A DNA stretch of 64,000 bases. Source: Tilletia caries. Lineage: Eukaryota > Basidiomycota > Exobasidiomycetes > Tilletiales > Tilletiaceae. Positions 23,230-35,033 of this stretch are shown one piece after another. Position 1 is the first letter of the stretch; each line of letters starts with the position of its first letter. The DNA is taken from the NCBI GenBank assembly GCA_032718865.1, contig JALUTQ010000001.1:1736001-1800000 (forward strand). Direction: 5' to 3'. The position numbers and the translations under genes are program-made. The notes beneath the pieces were generated by a model. The model worked only from the letters and a program-made list of their open reading frames with translations. It was not told the DNA's origin and searched no databases.

Positions 23230-24963
23230 ATGCCTAGGAGGACTGTCCACCAGACGGCATACGATGACCTCCGGGAGGCATTCTATGCTGCCGAGGTCAT
23301 GGACGCTTTTTCCAGCGACCAAGAGGACTCTCTTTCCCTGCCTCGCTCGGTTCCGGTTCTTCGTCTTCCTTCTCTCAGAGCTGCGTCAGACAATACGATT
23401 ACGGAGGCCATGAGGGACGAGCTCGTGGATGAATATATTTACACGGCTACGCATCGGTATCTCGAGCCTCGTCAACCTGTGCCTCGAACAGGTGATCTGA
23501 TAGATATCATTTTTGATCATAAGAAAAAGTGGGTATTATTTACACCTCTACTACTACTTCTGCGTTGCCTATGCAGGACTAATGTGCCCAATGCTGACTA
23601 CTCTGTACTGAAATCCTCCCTATCCATGTGTTTGTTAGCCGTCCCAGTGCTTTTCGTGAGGAGCTGCGCGTCTCGGGTCCCGCATTCGACTTCATCCTCG
23701 ATCAAATCAAAGGGGACGATGTTTTTATACGGCGCCCGGAAAGACGCAAATCTCAGTCGAGGTTCAGCTTGCCGTGCTTCTCTACAGACTGGGGCACTAT
23801 GGGAATGCGGCTACTGAGGGTTCAATTGCGTCGCGGTTTGGATTAGGCAGGGGGGGACTGTGGTCAAATGCACGAATAGGGTTCTACAGGCGGTACTACG
23901 GTCGGAGACACTGAGGAACAGTGTACGATGGCCAGCGAAAGGGGGAGCCATGTGAGGCCTCTAAGAACGAGGCCGCGGCACGATCTACACCTGAATGGAG
24001 AGGAGGTTGGTGTGGGGTGGACGGTACGACGGTGCCTCTGGCCGAGAAGCCGTACCTGTACGGACCTGCTTGGTTCGATCGCAAGGGAAGGTATAGCATG
24101 AACGTCCAAGTGAGTCAAGATGCTACCCTCCGTGCTCTCCTTTCACACAACGGCTTGCGCTGACATGTATCTATCTCTCAGATTGTTAATGATCACCAGA
24201 TGAATATAATCGATTTCTCTGTGGGCAGGACGGGCAGTCGCTGTGACTCTGTTGCCTTTGAGGACACGCGACTGGCCCAACGTCATTCGGAGATGCTGGA
24301 AGCTGGAGAATGGTGCTGGGCAGACGCTGGCTATAAGAGACAGGACTGGTTGGTGAGTATGCGTTATGAACGCGATGAATGAGGAGGCCTCAGTCTGATG
24401 TACGTTCTCTCTGTTCAGGTTCTCCCTTTCACCCGACCTCTCAAAGACCCGACGCACAATCGTCACTTCAACTATCACCTGTCTCGAATCCGAATCAGCT
24501 CTGAGCACACCATTGGGTGGCTGAAGGGTCGGTTCCAATGTCTGAAAGAGTTGCGAGTGAGAATCAAAACTGAGGCAAGTAGTTACATCAGGATGGCAGG
24601 GGCATAGGTTACGATGCAAATTCTGACGTCTAAAATTACTACACTTCACAGGACGATGTACAATACGCTTGCTTGTGGCTTCGTGCTGCGGTACTGCTCC
24701 ACCAGACGGCCAAGTGGGTGGAGCAGGGTGATGCCTCGATGGACCCGTTCTATGCGGCGGGTACGGCCTGGGAAGCGGCGGACCGGGGGGACCAGGCCGT
24801 AGGGGCTCGCAATGAGAATGCTGAAGAACAGGGAGGCACCGGCAACGCTGCAACAGGAGAGTCTCGAGCGCGACAGCTCGCTCGAGCGCACAAGTTCCGA
24901 GACGGGCTCATGGCTATACTCTGCAAAGCCATCCCCCCTGGTCAGTCTCGAAGAACGTTCTGA
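23230..24963 (+). CDS. HARBI1-like (DDE_Tnp_4) Harbinger transposase
   Basis: The start MPRRTVHQTAYDDL at 23230 begins exon 1, ending at GTGGGT (23529). After TTGTTAG the frame resumes with RPSAFREELRVSGPAFDF. The catalytic core follows: WCGVDGTTVPLAEKPYLYG (first Asp), VGRTGSRCDSVAFEDT (second Asp), CWADAGYKRQDW, then PFTRPLKDP, and ISSEHTIGWLKGRFQCLKEL (third acidic residue, Glu). The last exon starts DDVQYACLWLRAAVL and stops at 24963. Apparent frame shifts sit in G runs (AGGGGGGG near 23850, GGGGG near 23942) and possibly near 23750. They may be sequencing errors, since the downstream core is well preserved. One intron appears to use a GC donor (GAG|GCAAGT, 24574). It cuts and joins element DNA in the nucleus. 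Confidence 0.8.
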
Positions 24964-25122
24964 CCACGCTTTCTATGATCTGCAAAACGTTCTTTCTCGT
25001 GACAATGAAACGACACATCACTCTTCTGACTGCTTTCAGTCCATACGTTCCAGGAGAGACATATCGTGAGATGAAAGTGAGATTGCATGGTGGGAAGATG
25101 GCATGGAGAAGAGGCTTCGTGC

Positions 25123-27019
25123 CTAGATGTCACGCTGCATCTGCCTGAGACGCAGCTGAAGCTGGAGCCGTTCGATCTCGAGCTCTGCCGTCTTCTGCTT
25201 CTGAACCTCGGTCTGGTGCTTGAGTCGCTCCATCTCCTGCTCCCGCTCCTGCTTGGCAGCCTCGTGGGCGATGAGATCTGCCCTCTCCTTCTCCTTGGCC
25301 TCCATTCGAGCCATGACCATCTCCTTCATCGAATCAACTGGCTTGCGTTTCTTGGGGGGGTTCGGTCCGCCAGGGCTGCTTCCCTCAGGGAGAGACTGGA
25401 AACAAGACAGAGGTAAGGTTGAGCAGCGCGGTCGTCTTCTTCCACACCATAGAAACTTTCAAACCATAGAAACATGGCAACGAAACAAAATTGGTTCTCA
25501 CCCTCTTAGCTCCATGGCGATCAGGAGTCGCAGGAACTTTGCCTTTGCCCTTCGCTCCCGACCCATCACTGCTTGATTCTCCACCACCACCACTACCATC
25601 TCCTTTCTGAATCGCACCACCCTCTCCATCCAGGCCTTCCTCTTCCTCTTCCTCATCATCTCCCTCACTGCCCTCCTCGTCCTCGCTGCTCTCCTCTCCT
25701 GATTCCTCTCCGTCGCTCTTCTCCTCTCCTTCCTTCGTCCCCTTCTTCTTCTTCTGCTTCTTACCTGCCTTATTGCGGGCATCCAAGACTGTGCTCGCGC
25801 CGTCCGAAGAGCTGTTCGTGACGGCGGCAGTGCCGATATCTAGTCGTGAACCGACGAGAGAGGCCAGCTCGAAGTACCAGGGCACCCTCTTACGGACTTG
25901 AACTGACATGAAAGAAAAGAAACGTGAACACAACAAAACCACAACGATCGATGAAGATTGCAGATAGTTCCACACGTTCCCATGCTCACCCCAAAGGTTG
26001 CTAGACTCGTCACTCAAGTCATGTTCAGATTTCACACCGTTACCAGTGATCTTGAGCTCCGTTCGAGCCTGATAAAAGAGAGTCAGAAGGCCACGGCCGG
26101 TCTTCTGACTGAATCAAGGATAAGAAAAACACCGTCAGCGCTCAGCAGTGTCAGCACCACGATCCACATGCAGGTGCAGGGAGCAGCTAGAGGACAAGGA
26201 CGAGTAGGAGCCAGGGGAGAATGGGAAGGGGGGCTGCTCACTCAATTTTTCTGCACAATACGAGATCCATAGTGCTTCAGACTCGCGCTTTTAGGGTCTG
26301 CAACGTGCTTCTTGAGCACGGTATCCTTCAGAAGCTGCACCGCAAGGCCCTTGCCGGCAGAAGACTTGTTCTCGTTCGAGTGTGCTTCGTTCTTGTGGCA
26401 GAACCAGACCTTGCGATACGCGTCGAATTCATGGAGAAGGGTAACGAGCTTGTGCTCCAAAGCAAATTCGTCTTCCTTCCACCTAAAACAAAGGGAAACA
26501 ACAGCATCCGTGATCAGTCATCTTAGCCCTTACAGCGAAGAGGTAAGAACGTGGTTAGGATATGATTTCGAGTGTCTTCCCACCCATCCACCCCCTAACC
26601 TCTCTGCGTCATGCGCTAACCCCAGCCTATGGTCACCGGTAACAGGACCTGGCTTCGCCATCCACAGACCACAGAATCCACAGCCCTCATTGACCCTTCC
26701 ATAGTCCCATTCGTCAGGCTCCCATGACAAGGCCCAAGGCCAACCAGTGAGAAACGAGACAGGAAAGGATGTGGATGGGAAATGAATTTTGGGCACGAGG
26801 AAAGTTAGGGAGCAGGGGAAGAATTGAAAAGAATTGAAAGGAGAGGGAAGGAAAGAGATTGGGGAGGAGAAAGGAAAGGAAAATACGAGATACATACGGA
26901 ATGACTGGCCACTTCTTCCCTCCTCCTTCCGCTCCTTCCTCTGACGGAACGGATGTGGCCGATGCCGGGGGATCAGTGCGCGCGGGCGGCAGCGCTGCGG
27001 GAGACGGTTGGGTAGACAT
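25123..27019 (-). CDS. Myb/SANT-like DNA-binding partner protein of the Harbinger element
   Basis: The start at 27019 reads MSTQPSPAALPPARTDP, and the exon ends KKWPVIP at a GTATGT donor. The next exon (from 26486) gives WKEDEFALEHKLVTLLHEF and, after a stretch, KHYGSRIVQK. A further exon has TLFYQARTELKITGNGVKSE, giving a tri-helical SANT-like domain of about 100 residues. An acidic low-complexity region (poly-Glu, Ser-Gly) follows, and the C-terminal coiled coil (EREQEMERLKHQTEVQ...) ends at 25123. An extra A in AAAAA near 26256 shifts the frame. In Harbinger elements such a protein recruits the transposase to the ends; the convergent order and enclosing TIRs support that role here. Confidence 0.7.
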
Positions 27020-27509
27020 GAAGCGCTGTAGAACTCGATGCTGGTGGCGATGCTGGTGGGTTTAGGAGAGTCACGGCAGCTGAGATGATGATGATGGTTC
27101 TCTTCACTACGGCTGAGCAAGGATGGGAGACAAGAAGACATATGCATCTACACGGTGTTGCGATAAATCAACACCCTGTCGCGAGACTGTTGTTGCTATG
27201 CGACAAGCCAAGAATCAAAGATGAAGGAATTTTTTCGGAGGAGGGTCAAAACAGAGGAGCTCCAGACCTCCTCTGTTCCTCCGTCCCATTTTCCTCGAGG
27301 AACCGCGCTAAAACCTCGCTTATAGCATTTCTTCGGGTTTAATCAGAGTTCCTCCGTCTGCGTGACAACCCCTAAAATTTTTGCCCCACTCTCGCTCCGC
27401 CGGGACCGCCGGGACCATCTCGGAGCGTTCCTTCGCCTCCTTTCACCTCCTCGCAATTCAACTTCCTGTCTGCTTCATGCTGTTCCTGCAATCCTGCTGC
27501 ATCTCAAGA

Positions 27510-28489
27510 ATGGTTCGGATTCACCCTTCGCGTCAAAACCTCGTAGACGAAGCGGCTGCATTGGCCCTCTTCCAACGCTGGCGAGAAAACAACTCGGGTG
27601 ATAGCAACGAATACCCTGTTCGCCCCTCTCTCTTTCATTGGGCTCATGTGAGCGACCTGCTCACACGTCGATATCTGGTAGAGCGAATAGAAGTTCCAAA
27701 GTCAATCGCTTGGATACTAAACATTCTTCCCGAGCTCGACGACGAACGATTTCGCAACTGGGTTCGAATGGATCGGAGCAGCTTTGCGTTCGTCCTTTCT
27801 TTGATCGAGGACGACCCTGTCTTCCAAGGGTCGTCTCGCTCGCCACAGGCTCCGGTGGCCAATCAACTTGCAGTTGCCCTTCATCGCATGGGTACAAATG
27901 GAGTAGGAGGTGCAATCAGAATGGAAGCAGGCCACTGGGGGACGTCGGAGGGTCACGTCTTCAACTGTGTTCGTCGCGTGGTCTCGGCACTTGCTTCTCT
28001 CAAAGACTCTTGGATCGTTTGGCCAGATGCAGCGGCGCGCATCCTGGAATCCGCCGACTCCAAGAAGCGAGCAGGCCTCAAGGGGGTCATTGGGAAGCTC
28101 GACGGCACGGATATCGTCCTGTACGAGCGTCCAGGCGAGTGTTTCCACTTCCTTGTTGCTCTCTCTTATGACACTATGCATTGACTCAGCTCTCTTTTTG
28201 ATGCTTGTGTACGTAGGCGAAGCCGCGGAGAGCTCAATGGGGATGAATTCTTCAATCGAAAACGCCGTTACGCAATCAATCTGACAGCGGTGTGCGATCG
28301 ACGGTTGAGGTTCATCTACACGCTGGTTGGCTGGCCTGGATCCGTCCACGACAGCCGCGCGTGGTCAGTGTCATCCATTCAGAGGGAGCCCGCCAGCTTC
28401 TTTGAGACGGGTCAGTTTCTCGTAGCGGACAGCGCCTATACCAACTCCGACATTGTCGTTACACCCTACAAGAAGCCCCTCGCCAACCG
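27510..28489 (+). pseudogene. second Harbinger (HARBI1-like) transposase, C-terminally truncated
   Basis: The frame starts MVRIHPSRQNLVDEAA at 27510. The family pattern follows: SSFAFVLSLIEDDPVF, QAPVANQLAVALHRMG, the core IGKLDGTDIVLYERPG (first Asp), an intron ending GTACGTAG near 28217, NLTAVCDRRLRFIYTLVGWP, SVHDSRAW (second Asp), and ADSAYTNSDIVVTPYKKP. It then runs straight into non-LTR retrotransposon sequence at about 28490, so the final Glu-containing H..E..IG..KGR block is missing and the enzyme must be dead. It is clearly different in sequence from the 23230-24963 transposase, and it lies just outside that element's right TIR. Confidence 0.75.
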
Positions 28490-29850
28490 CCGGATGGGTT
28501 CCCGCTCGTCCAGATCCGCTCGCGTTGGACTTCCCTTGGCACCTCCTCACCATTTCTGGCCAACGCCTCGCCCTCGTGTCAACGGCATCTGTCCGTCGCT
28601 CCCTCCAAGGCGCTCCCGGCCCGAGCTGCCCCCAATGGCCTACAATTTCTTTTTCCTCCCCCCTGCAGGCGTCTTCCTTCTGGTGGCAGTTCTGGACAGA
28701 ACTTAGCCGGCTCCCTCTCTCGGCCACCGTCCGGGCAACGTCCACCCTCGTGATCAATCGCGTCGCCTGGACCTTCCATCGGAAGCTTGCCGACAACACG
28801 GTATCACGACAATGCCCTCGAGGCTGCGCTTCAGACGACGGTATGACTCATGGATACTTCGATTGCAGCTCCGCCCAAGAAGTCTGGCGCGCTTGTCTTC
28901 CTATTCTCTCTCAACTAGGATGTCCATCCCCGCCGGAGTACTCGCCCGCCTCGCTCTTCATGGCGCCTCAGGTTCCCGCCTCTCTTCGCGCTCGCTTTGC
29001 GCTCTGGAGATCGTGTGTCCTACGGACCGTGTACGTCTGTCGCCACGCTGCTGGAGTCTCCGGTCGCGAAGCTGGTATCCCCCCCGATTTCTTCTTCCTC
29101 ACGGCCTCAGACGTTCTCTCCTCCACCGCCACCCTACTGGCCGATCTCCTCGCTGCGGCGTGGCTCAGGGTGCTGCAGCTACCCGACGAGACTCGCCCTG
29201 CCGCGGTCACAGCTTTCGGGAAGAAATGGGTCTCCGGCGGCTCGTTCGCCCTGCTGATCGACAACCGTCTCACATTCGCCGCCGTGTCCGTCGATCCCGC
29301 TTCGCTTTCGAACCCATGATATCGCCCACTTGCGTCCTCGCCGCGCTTTGCACCCTCGGGTGGGCCCTACCGCGAGGTCGCGGGCGCTACTGTGGACTCG
29401 ATCTCGATGCGTAAGTGACGTCCCTTCCTATCATCGGTGACGGCTGGACCCCCCGACGCGCCCCAACGAGATCGACGGTCGTAGCCTCCTCTAGCTGCGA
29501 CCACCGGGCCCATCGGCTCTCCTGCAACGGCAGCCGGCCTGCCCGCGACTGGAGGACGACGAGTGATGACTGACGACTCTCTCGGACCCATGGGTTCAGA
29601 CTTCAGACCGCCGACAGTCCCGGATACGACTCGCCTCTCGGTAATCGCTTTCGCCTTGCCTTGCACGATCATCACTGTCAGACGACATCGCGTTCCCCCT
29701 CTCTCGTCGCATATGCCGCCTCAACTCTACAGTCCGAGCACCATCTTTCATCTTCTTTTCGCCTTTTCTTTGCCTATTTTGCCTGCCTCGAACTGTTTTG
29801 TCTGGTATATCTTGTGACCCCAGCAATACATCCCCAAGTAGCAAAAAAAA
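28490..29850 (+). mobile_element. 5'-truncated non-LTR (LINE) retrotransposon, 3' end with poly(A)
   Basis: The + frame to 29319 matches the C-terminal part of LINE ORF2 proteins: a post-RT zinc-binding region with CPRGC, then HGYFDCSSAQEVWRACLPIL, the 'C..C...H.. .C..A..VW' layout of zf-RVT. A stop at 29317-29319 is followed by about 520 bp of 3' UTR and an 11-A tract at 29840-29850. Truncation at the 5' side and a 3' A-run are the hallmarks of target-primed integration. No clear target duplication was found. Confidence 0.65.
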
Positions 29851-29931
29851 AAAGCGATGGTCGAGGCCGACGGTAACCGTCTCCACGACCTCGTGATGAC
29901 CTACCCCTGGATCTCTCCCTAGGATGCCCAC

Positions 29932-30280
29932 AGTCCCTGGTCTGTGCCCCGGCAGGGCGCAGTGCAAGAACTACAGGGACTTCACGGACCTCAAGCGGCG
30001 CGGCCTTGCGCCTCCTCCCTCGCTTCAAGGAATCACGCCAGACGTGGTGCGTGCGACCATCAAGACGCTCAAGAATGACACCAGCGGTGGGGCCGGAGGA
30101 TGGACAGTTCCCCTTCTCCAGTTGTCGGCGAAGAGCGATCGGTTCTGTATGTTCATTGCTACGCTTACCCAGCAAATGGCAAACGAGACGGCCCCAGCAC
30201 GTCAGCAACTCACCTCCGCCATCCTCATCCCCTTTGCGCCAGCAGCAGCACCAGCCCCAGCGGCAGCATTACCCGGTTAA
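29932..30280 (+). pseudogene. reverse-transcriptase N-terminal fragment (non-LTR)
   Basis: A + frame reads ITPDVVRATIKTLKNDTSGG, then AGGWTVPLLQL, later LTQQMANETAPARQQLTSAI and LIPF. It resembles the first RT blocks of basidiomycete non-LTR elements (GxxGG.DGW, LTxxMA, LIPL). It then dissolves into a Gln/Pro/Ala-coding repeat and stops at 30280, so it is a fragment, possibly of a second LINE. Confidence 0.5.
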
Positions 30281-30813
30281 GCAGCAGGAGCTCCAGCCCA
30301 AGCAGCAGGAGCACCAGCCCAGGCTACAGGAGCACCAGGTCAAACAGCAGCAGCACCTGGCCACCTGCCCCACAAGTCGCCCAGGCAAACGGTGACCAAG
30401 ACCAGCAACAACAACAGGACCGTCAGGCACCAGCGGCCCAAGCACAGGCGGCAGGCCCCGCAGCAGACGCTGATCGTCAACCTCGCCAAGAAGGTGAAGA
30501 GGACGGCCAAATCAACGACCCTAACCTCAACGACGTCCCGGAGGGTGAACAGCAACGACACGAAGGACCTGACATTACCCCGGAACAGCTGGCCGAAGCT
30601 GAAGTCCTGATCGCCAACCGCAAGGCATGGTTCCAAGCGCTGGCCTCAGAGCTCGACAAGAAGGCCTGGAAGGACCTTACCGAGCTAGACCGGCGCAGAA
30701 GACCGCGTCTGACCAGTGACCGACAGACACACCGACCTGCCCACCAAGTAAGCACCAGAATGGGCGGAGTGTTCACCTTGCGGCTCCACACGCGCACGCC
30801 GACCAGGCACTGA
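30281..30813 (+). other. Gln/Ala-rich open frame, status unclear
   Basis: A CAG/CAA-rich tract (about 30240-30480) is followed by a more ordinary segment, GPDITPEQLAEAEVLIANRK then WFQALASELDKKAW. It could be a gag/ORF1-like or host fragment. No start with a leader or splice partner was found. Confidence 0.25.
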
Positions 30814-31410
30814 CCGTCGCGCTATCCGTTGCAGGAAATGGGAAGCGCGTGGAGCCAAAACAGCTAGGAGACCTACCTCCGATCGGCGCGGCTATCAGAG
30901 AATAGCATCGCCGTCTGGCCCATTCTGTCCGTTCAACTAACACGTGTGATCAAATGAATGAATTGCATAGAAGTGAGAGAATAGCTAGACCTTGACCTCC
31001 AACCGACACATGAGAGCGAAGGTACGATATCGAGAAGAAACGCGACGCGTGCGCGTAAACGCGGGAGCTCAGACCACTCGCGGAATGACCACGTTGTCTC
31101 GACGACCAGCGTCAAGACCATGCAAGTCCAGCCCATGGCCCATGGGCCCACCAGCTCGCGGTACGTGCTCTCAGTCATCAGTCATAAACTCATAAGCATT
31201 CACTCAACACGTCTCAAAATATGAGGTTGCGACACCCGAGTAGGATAGGGGCTCATGATGGATTTGCTTGCTCTAAATTGTGCTCAGTCCCTCCCTTCAT
31301 CTCAGCAGTAGTCTTCATCCTTCCTTCCCTCAGGTTTGCTTTCACCTCCTGATCCTCCACTCTGCCAGTTTTCCTTTGCTCCTCCTCTCGCCATTTCCTC
31401 TTCAGACACG
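30814..31410. other. intergenic, 5' leader of the next gene at the right
   Basis: No gene was seen. From about 31285 to 31405 the + strand is CT-rich, fitting the leader of the gene that starts at 31411. Confidence 0.4.
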
Positions 31411-33034
31411 ATGCCACTCAAGAAGAGTCGCACGAACCCTAGCACGGCGGTACTTGCCTTTTCCTCCGACGATGAAAACGTAGACGGCTTGAATCGAGCA
31501 CAGCCCCGCGGCAGAGACGTCCTGTCCCCAGCACCTTCAGCGTGCGAATCTTTCTACTCTGAACTTGCGGAGCATCCATCAGTGATGACAGCCGCCAGAA
31601 AGCGCAAACTGAACAACAAGACAACGCATGAGCTCAATGCCTTCGCAGGCTTGAGCCGTGAGGCTATGACTGTGGGTACTGTCGTCTTCTTCCTTGGACC
31701 TTGAGCATGCGGATTGCTGATCACTGTCGTCTTTCATTTCATGTCTTCGCTATGCACATCAGCCTGACGATCAGCTTGGTGATGACGTCGAAGACGGTGG
31801 TCACGTTTCCGCCCAAAGGCCAGCTCCCAGCATCAGCATGGCAATCGAGCAGCACAGTATTCTGCTGAGTATCATGGAATCCGTGCGAGCTCTGGAAGCC
31901 AAGATGACTCGCATGCAGGCACAGATCGACGACATCAATTCGAAGCTTCCTGTGTTGGTGGCCTTCTTGGTTGTCGACAACACTGTGAGCCATGATGGCA
32001 AGGTGAGAAACTCCAACTTGTAGTCTATTACATGACCATAATGTCTCCATGTCTGATTATCCCCTTCTCGCTCAACAGACGAACATCGACGCCGCTGTAA
32101 AGGCTGCATTCTGGTCTGCCAACTGCCCGGCGTACTCTCATTTTTCGAATGCTATAGAAGAGGTCGTCTTTGTAAGCACAGTGGTCTACAGTGCTCGGGG
32201 ACTGTGTAATGACTACTAATTTGCTGAATGGAACACTGATTTCTTTTTTCTAGGAGCTCATATTGAAGAAGAACGAAATTTTGGGTGCAAATGGTGCCCA
32301 GCTCATGGACGAAAACAACAAGGCCGGTCGCGATGCCGTGCGCCGCGCAATCAAAGTTTCTATCGACAATACACGATTCAGTGTCAAAGACTCAGTGAGT
32401 TGCTGAGGACTGTCGAGGGCGAGCATGATTCAATGAGCTTACAAGACGAACTTTTTCATTCTGGGAAGCTCCATGCTGCGGGTGGTGGCGATGATGGAGG
32501 GGACAAGGTCTTGCTCAAAGAATTCGTGGAAGACGTCCTCATTGCGAACCGGAACTTAAAGCTGACGTGGGGCTTGATATACCGTGCCGCGATGCTAGTG
32601 AGTAGTGCATACCCGCTTTCGATTTGGTCACTCTGAAGTCTCAAGGCATCAGTGGCAGGCCGCTGATGGATGTTCGCTCTTCTTTTACTCTTCAGTTGGC
32701 TTGCGCTATCAGATTTCCTCCCAAGGTCAAAGGTCAATGGAACAAGGCTTTTTGGGAAAAGATTGATCCCACCATTGCCGATCTGGTCGACAAAGCTCAA
32801 GGCAGTGCATCACAAAAGGATGAGGCAAGAAGGTACGCTTACGCAGCTCTAATGATTTGAGGATTCATTGCACATCAATTCACGCGTTCTATCTCCCTGC
32901 CTCGCCTCAGCATTCTCGACAAGGCGATGCTCACCTGCAATCGACATTATGGCCGGTGCGAGTTCGTCAACGTGGTTTCGGACGGCGAAACCGAGAAGAT
33001 CTTCAAAAAGCTTTTCGAAACGGGCGGACTCTGA
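31411..33034 (+). CDS. coiled-coil protein of unknown function, multi-exon
   Basis: The ATG at 31411 follows a CT-rich leader. Exons: 31411-31671 (MPLKKSRTNPSTAVLAFSS; donor GTGGGT), 31763-31984 (contains the helix ILLSIMESVRALEAKMTRMQ and beyond, a short coiled coil; donor GTGAGC), 32079-32171 (AVKAAFWSANCPAYSHF; donor GTAAGC), 32254-32394 (LKKNEILGANGAQLMDENNK; donor GTGAGT), one around 32445-32600 (LIANRNLKLTWGLIYRAAML; donor GTGAGT) whose 5' limit I could not fix, 32696-32832 (RFPPKVKGQWNKAFWEKIDP), and 32910-33034 (CNRHYGRCEFVNVV, ending at TGA). The first four join in phase. No known domain is recognised; the WNKAFWEKID block looks conserved. It may be a host gene or an accessory TE gene. 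Confidence 0.6.
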
Positions 33035-34747
33035 CCATCCTTTTAGAATCTTTTGCTCTGGTCCTTCCAACTCCACCGTCGACTCTGCTCCGGCCTCTCC
33101 ATCTGATTCATCATCCATCATACGGATTCCGACGTCCCTCGATATCCTTGCCTTCAAGATTCGACTCGACTCGTTCCGTGACCTAACCTCCTTGTCTTCA
33201 TCCCTCTCTATTACAGTCTGACCTAACGCCTCTCGACTTCACGACTTTACGACTTTACGACCCTGACGTTTCCATCTACAAGACCTTCCATCTTCACGAC
33301 TTCAGGATTTTATACATCCAACGAATGACCCGTATTGTGATTCAACGCGTCTCACTTTCAGCTGTGTTTGAGCTTTCCCCTCTTCTTGCAGTTTGCACTT
33401 TATGTTCTCACCATCCCCGAGATAAACGTGCTCTGATGTGCATGTCTTACTAACGTACTCTGCCTTCGTCCTCCCAGCTGCTCAGCATCAGATAACAGGT
33501 ATGTGACTTTCTTCGTCCGGCAGGCCTCCATAATCCCTTCAGACACTGCTTGATGAATTCTGATCTTATGAACAGTCCAAATTCCAGTCATTGCGAACAA
33601 CACATACGACCACTAGTGGTAGGCCAATGTATATTGTATCTGCCGGAGTCGGGAGTACTGATCACGCCTGTGCAACGCTGAGTCCGGCTGCCCTCCGCTA
33701 ACCCGTTTTCCTCCTTTTTTTGGAATCCTCCTATTCGCTCACGAGCCGTGTATTCCACTCTCTGATGAACTGATGGCTCTGACGGCTGACCTCGTCTTTC
33801 CAGGATTGATATCATGCTCTCCGACCTTCCCATCCTGTTTTGCTCAATTTTCTCTTTGGCTGAACGGTCTCCTTCGTTGACTCACAAGTCACGGCTCACA
33901 CTTGATTTGTTCATTCCAATACATGCTTTCAGCTGCCGCTCCTCCCCGTTTCCACTGGCCCCCGGGCAACCCTCTGGCAACGCAATTCGCGCACATTCAC
34001 AGGCTTTATTTCTCTGCCCTGGTTTAGATAACACGTTTACCTCTTTTCCACAGCAGTCGCCTTTGCTCGGTCTGCTTTCCTCCTTGTCCAGTGTCCACAG
34101 ACCACAGGTTTCCAGAAAGGCGCGAAATCTGAGCACTGAAACCTCAAGCCTCAAGCGACTGTGGGATTGGTCGCAATAATCATGCCGTTCACCAATCACC
34201 AGTAGCCTTCAGGTTGCGTTACTGCTCGTCGACCGTCGTTGTCTCTTCCCATACCAACGAGAATCATGCATCATGCTTTCTGTCAATCCTTCCGCGAGTG
34301 ATGTGCGTGATGCTCAGGAGAGCGTGGCTCAACAGAACAGGCAGAGGCTTATACGTGAGAGTGTCAAAGGATCCATAATGAGCATCGCAGCAGCCATGCC
34401 GGAAAGCACTATGTGATTCCTCATAGTAGGCCTTCTCTGAGGCTTGGCGGGCAGCCTTCACTGAGGTCAGTCATCAAGCCTCCAGTGGGGCACATCAGTA
34501 ACCCACTGGTGTACCCTGTCAGTGATCCTTGCCCAAGGCTTTGTGGCCAGCCTTGCCCAAGGCTGGCAACCAAACCTTTGAAAAGCGTTTGAATATTCTC
34601 AGGAAGGCATTTTTTTGCATGTTTCTAGTATGGGATAAGACTCAGCTGGCTTAGGTGGGGTGAGCCTCATGTGAGCCTTGGCCCTGATCCCTTCAAAGCC
34701 TTTCGATTCATTGGCAGTGTACTCACTGCTTCGTGCCCTGTTGTCGT
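33035..34747. other. intergenic, with a repeat-like AAGGCTT-rich segment
   Basis: No supported gene. From 34440 to 34720 short motifs such as AAGGCTT, CCAAGGCT and CAGCCTTG recur in both orientations, as they do near 12375-12620 and 52640-52800. It is possibly a decayed small element. Confidence 0.35.
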
Positions 34748-34752
34748 GGGCC
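34748..34752. repeat. target-site duplication GGGCC, left copy
   Basis: It abuts the first LTR. The identical GGGCC lies at 47664-47668, directly after the third LTR. Confidence 0.85.
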
Positions 34753-35033
34753 TGTAACGGCAAGGTTGCGCGCTACTTACTTCTATTCGGTTCAGACGGT
34801 GCTGACCAGAAGCGATGAATAAGAGTGGTGTTGAATGATGGAGAGAGAGAGAGAGCTAAGTACAACGAGAGCGAGAAGTTGCTATGCGACAGTGCAGAGA
34901 AGAGCGTGGGAGAAAAGAGGGAAGCGAGAAGGGAAGCGAGACCATGTGGAGTGAAGCAGCCATGATGAGAGAGAACGGAACGGAACGGAGCGGAACAGAG
35001 AGAATAGAGAGAAGTCATAGAGAGCCCATCACA
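34753..35033 (-). repeat. LTR 1 of the Ty3/gypsy array (3' LTR of copy A)
   Basis: 281 bp. On the + strand it begins TGTAACGG and ends CATCACA, a TG...CA LTR. It differs from LTR 2 by about one base (A versus G near 34929). Coding is on the minus strand, so this is the downstream LTR. Confidence 0.95.

Larger units (their letters stand above)
22593..27373. mobile_element. PIF/Harbinger element, complete two-gene form, 4.8 kb
   Basis: A perfect 26-bp inverted repeat bounds the region (22593-22618 and 27348-27373), starting AGGGGTTGTCACGCAGACGG. A CCGAAGAAATGC block follows further in on each side, separated by a 10-bp indel. Inside are the two genes expected for Harbinger: a HARBI1-like DDE transposase (+) and a Myb/SANT-like DNA-binding protein (-), convergent. 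The target duplication is imperfect: ATA on the left, TAA on the right, with shared TA next to the G-run, roughly fitting the 3-bp TWA preference of the superfamily. Confidence 0.85.
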
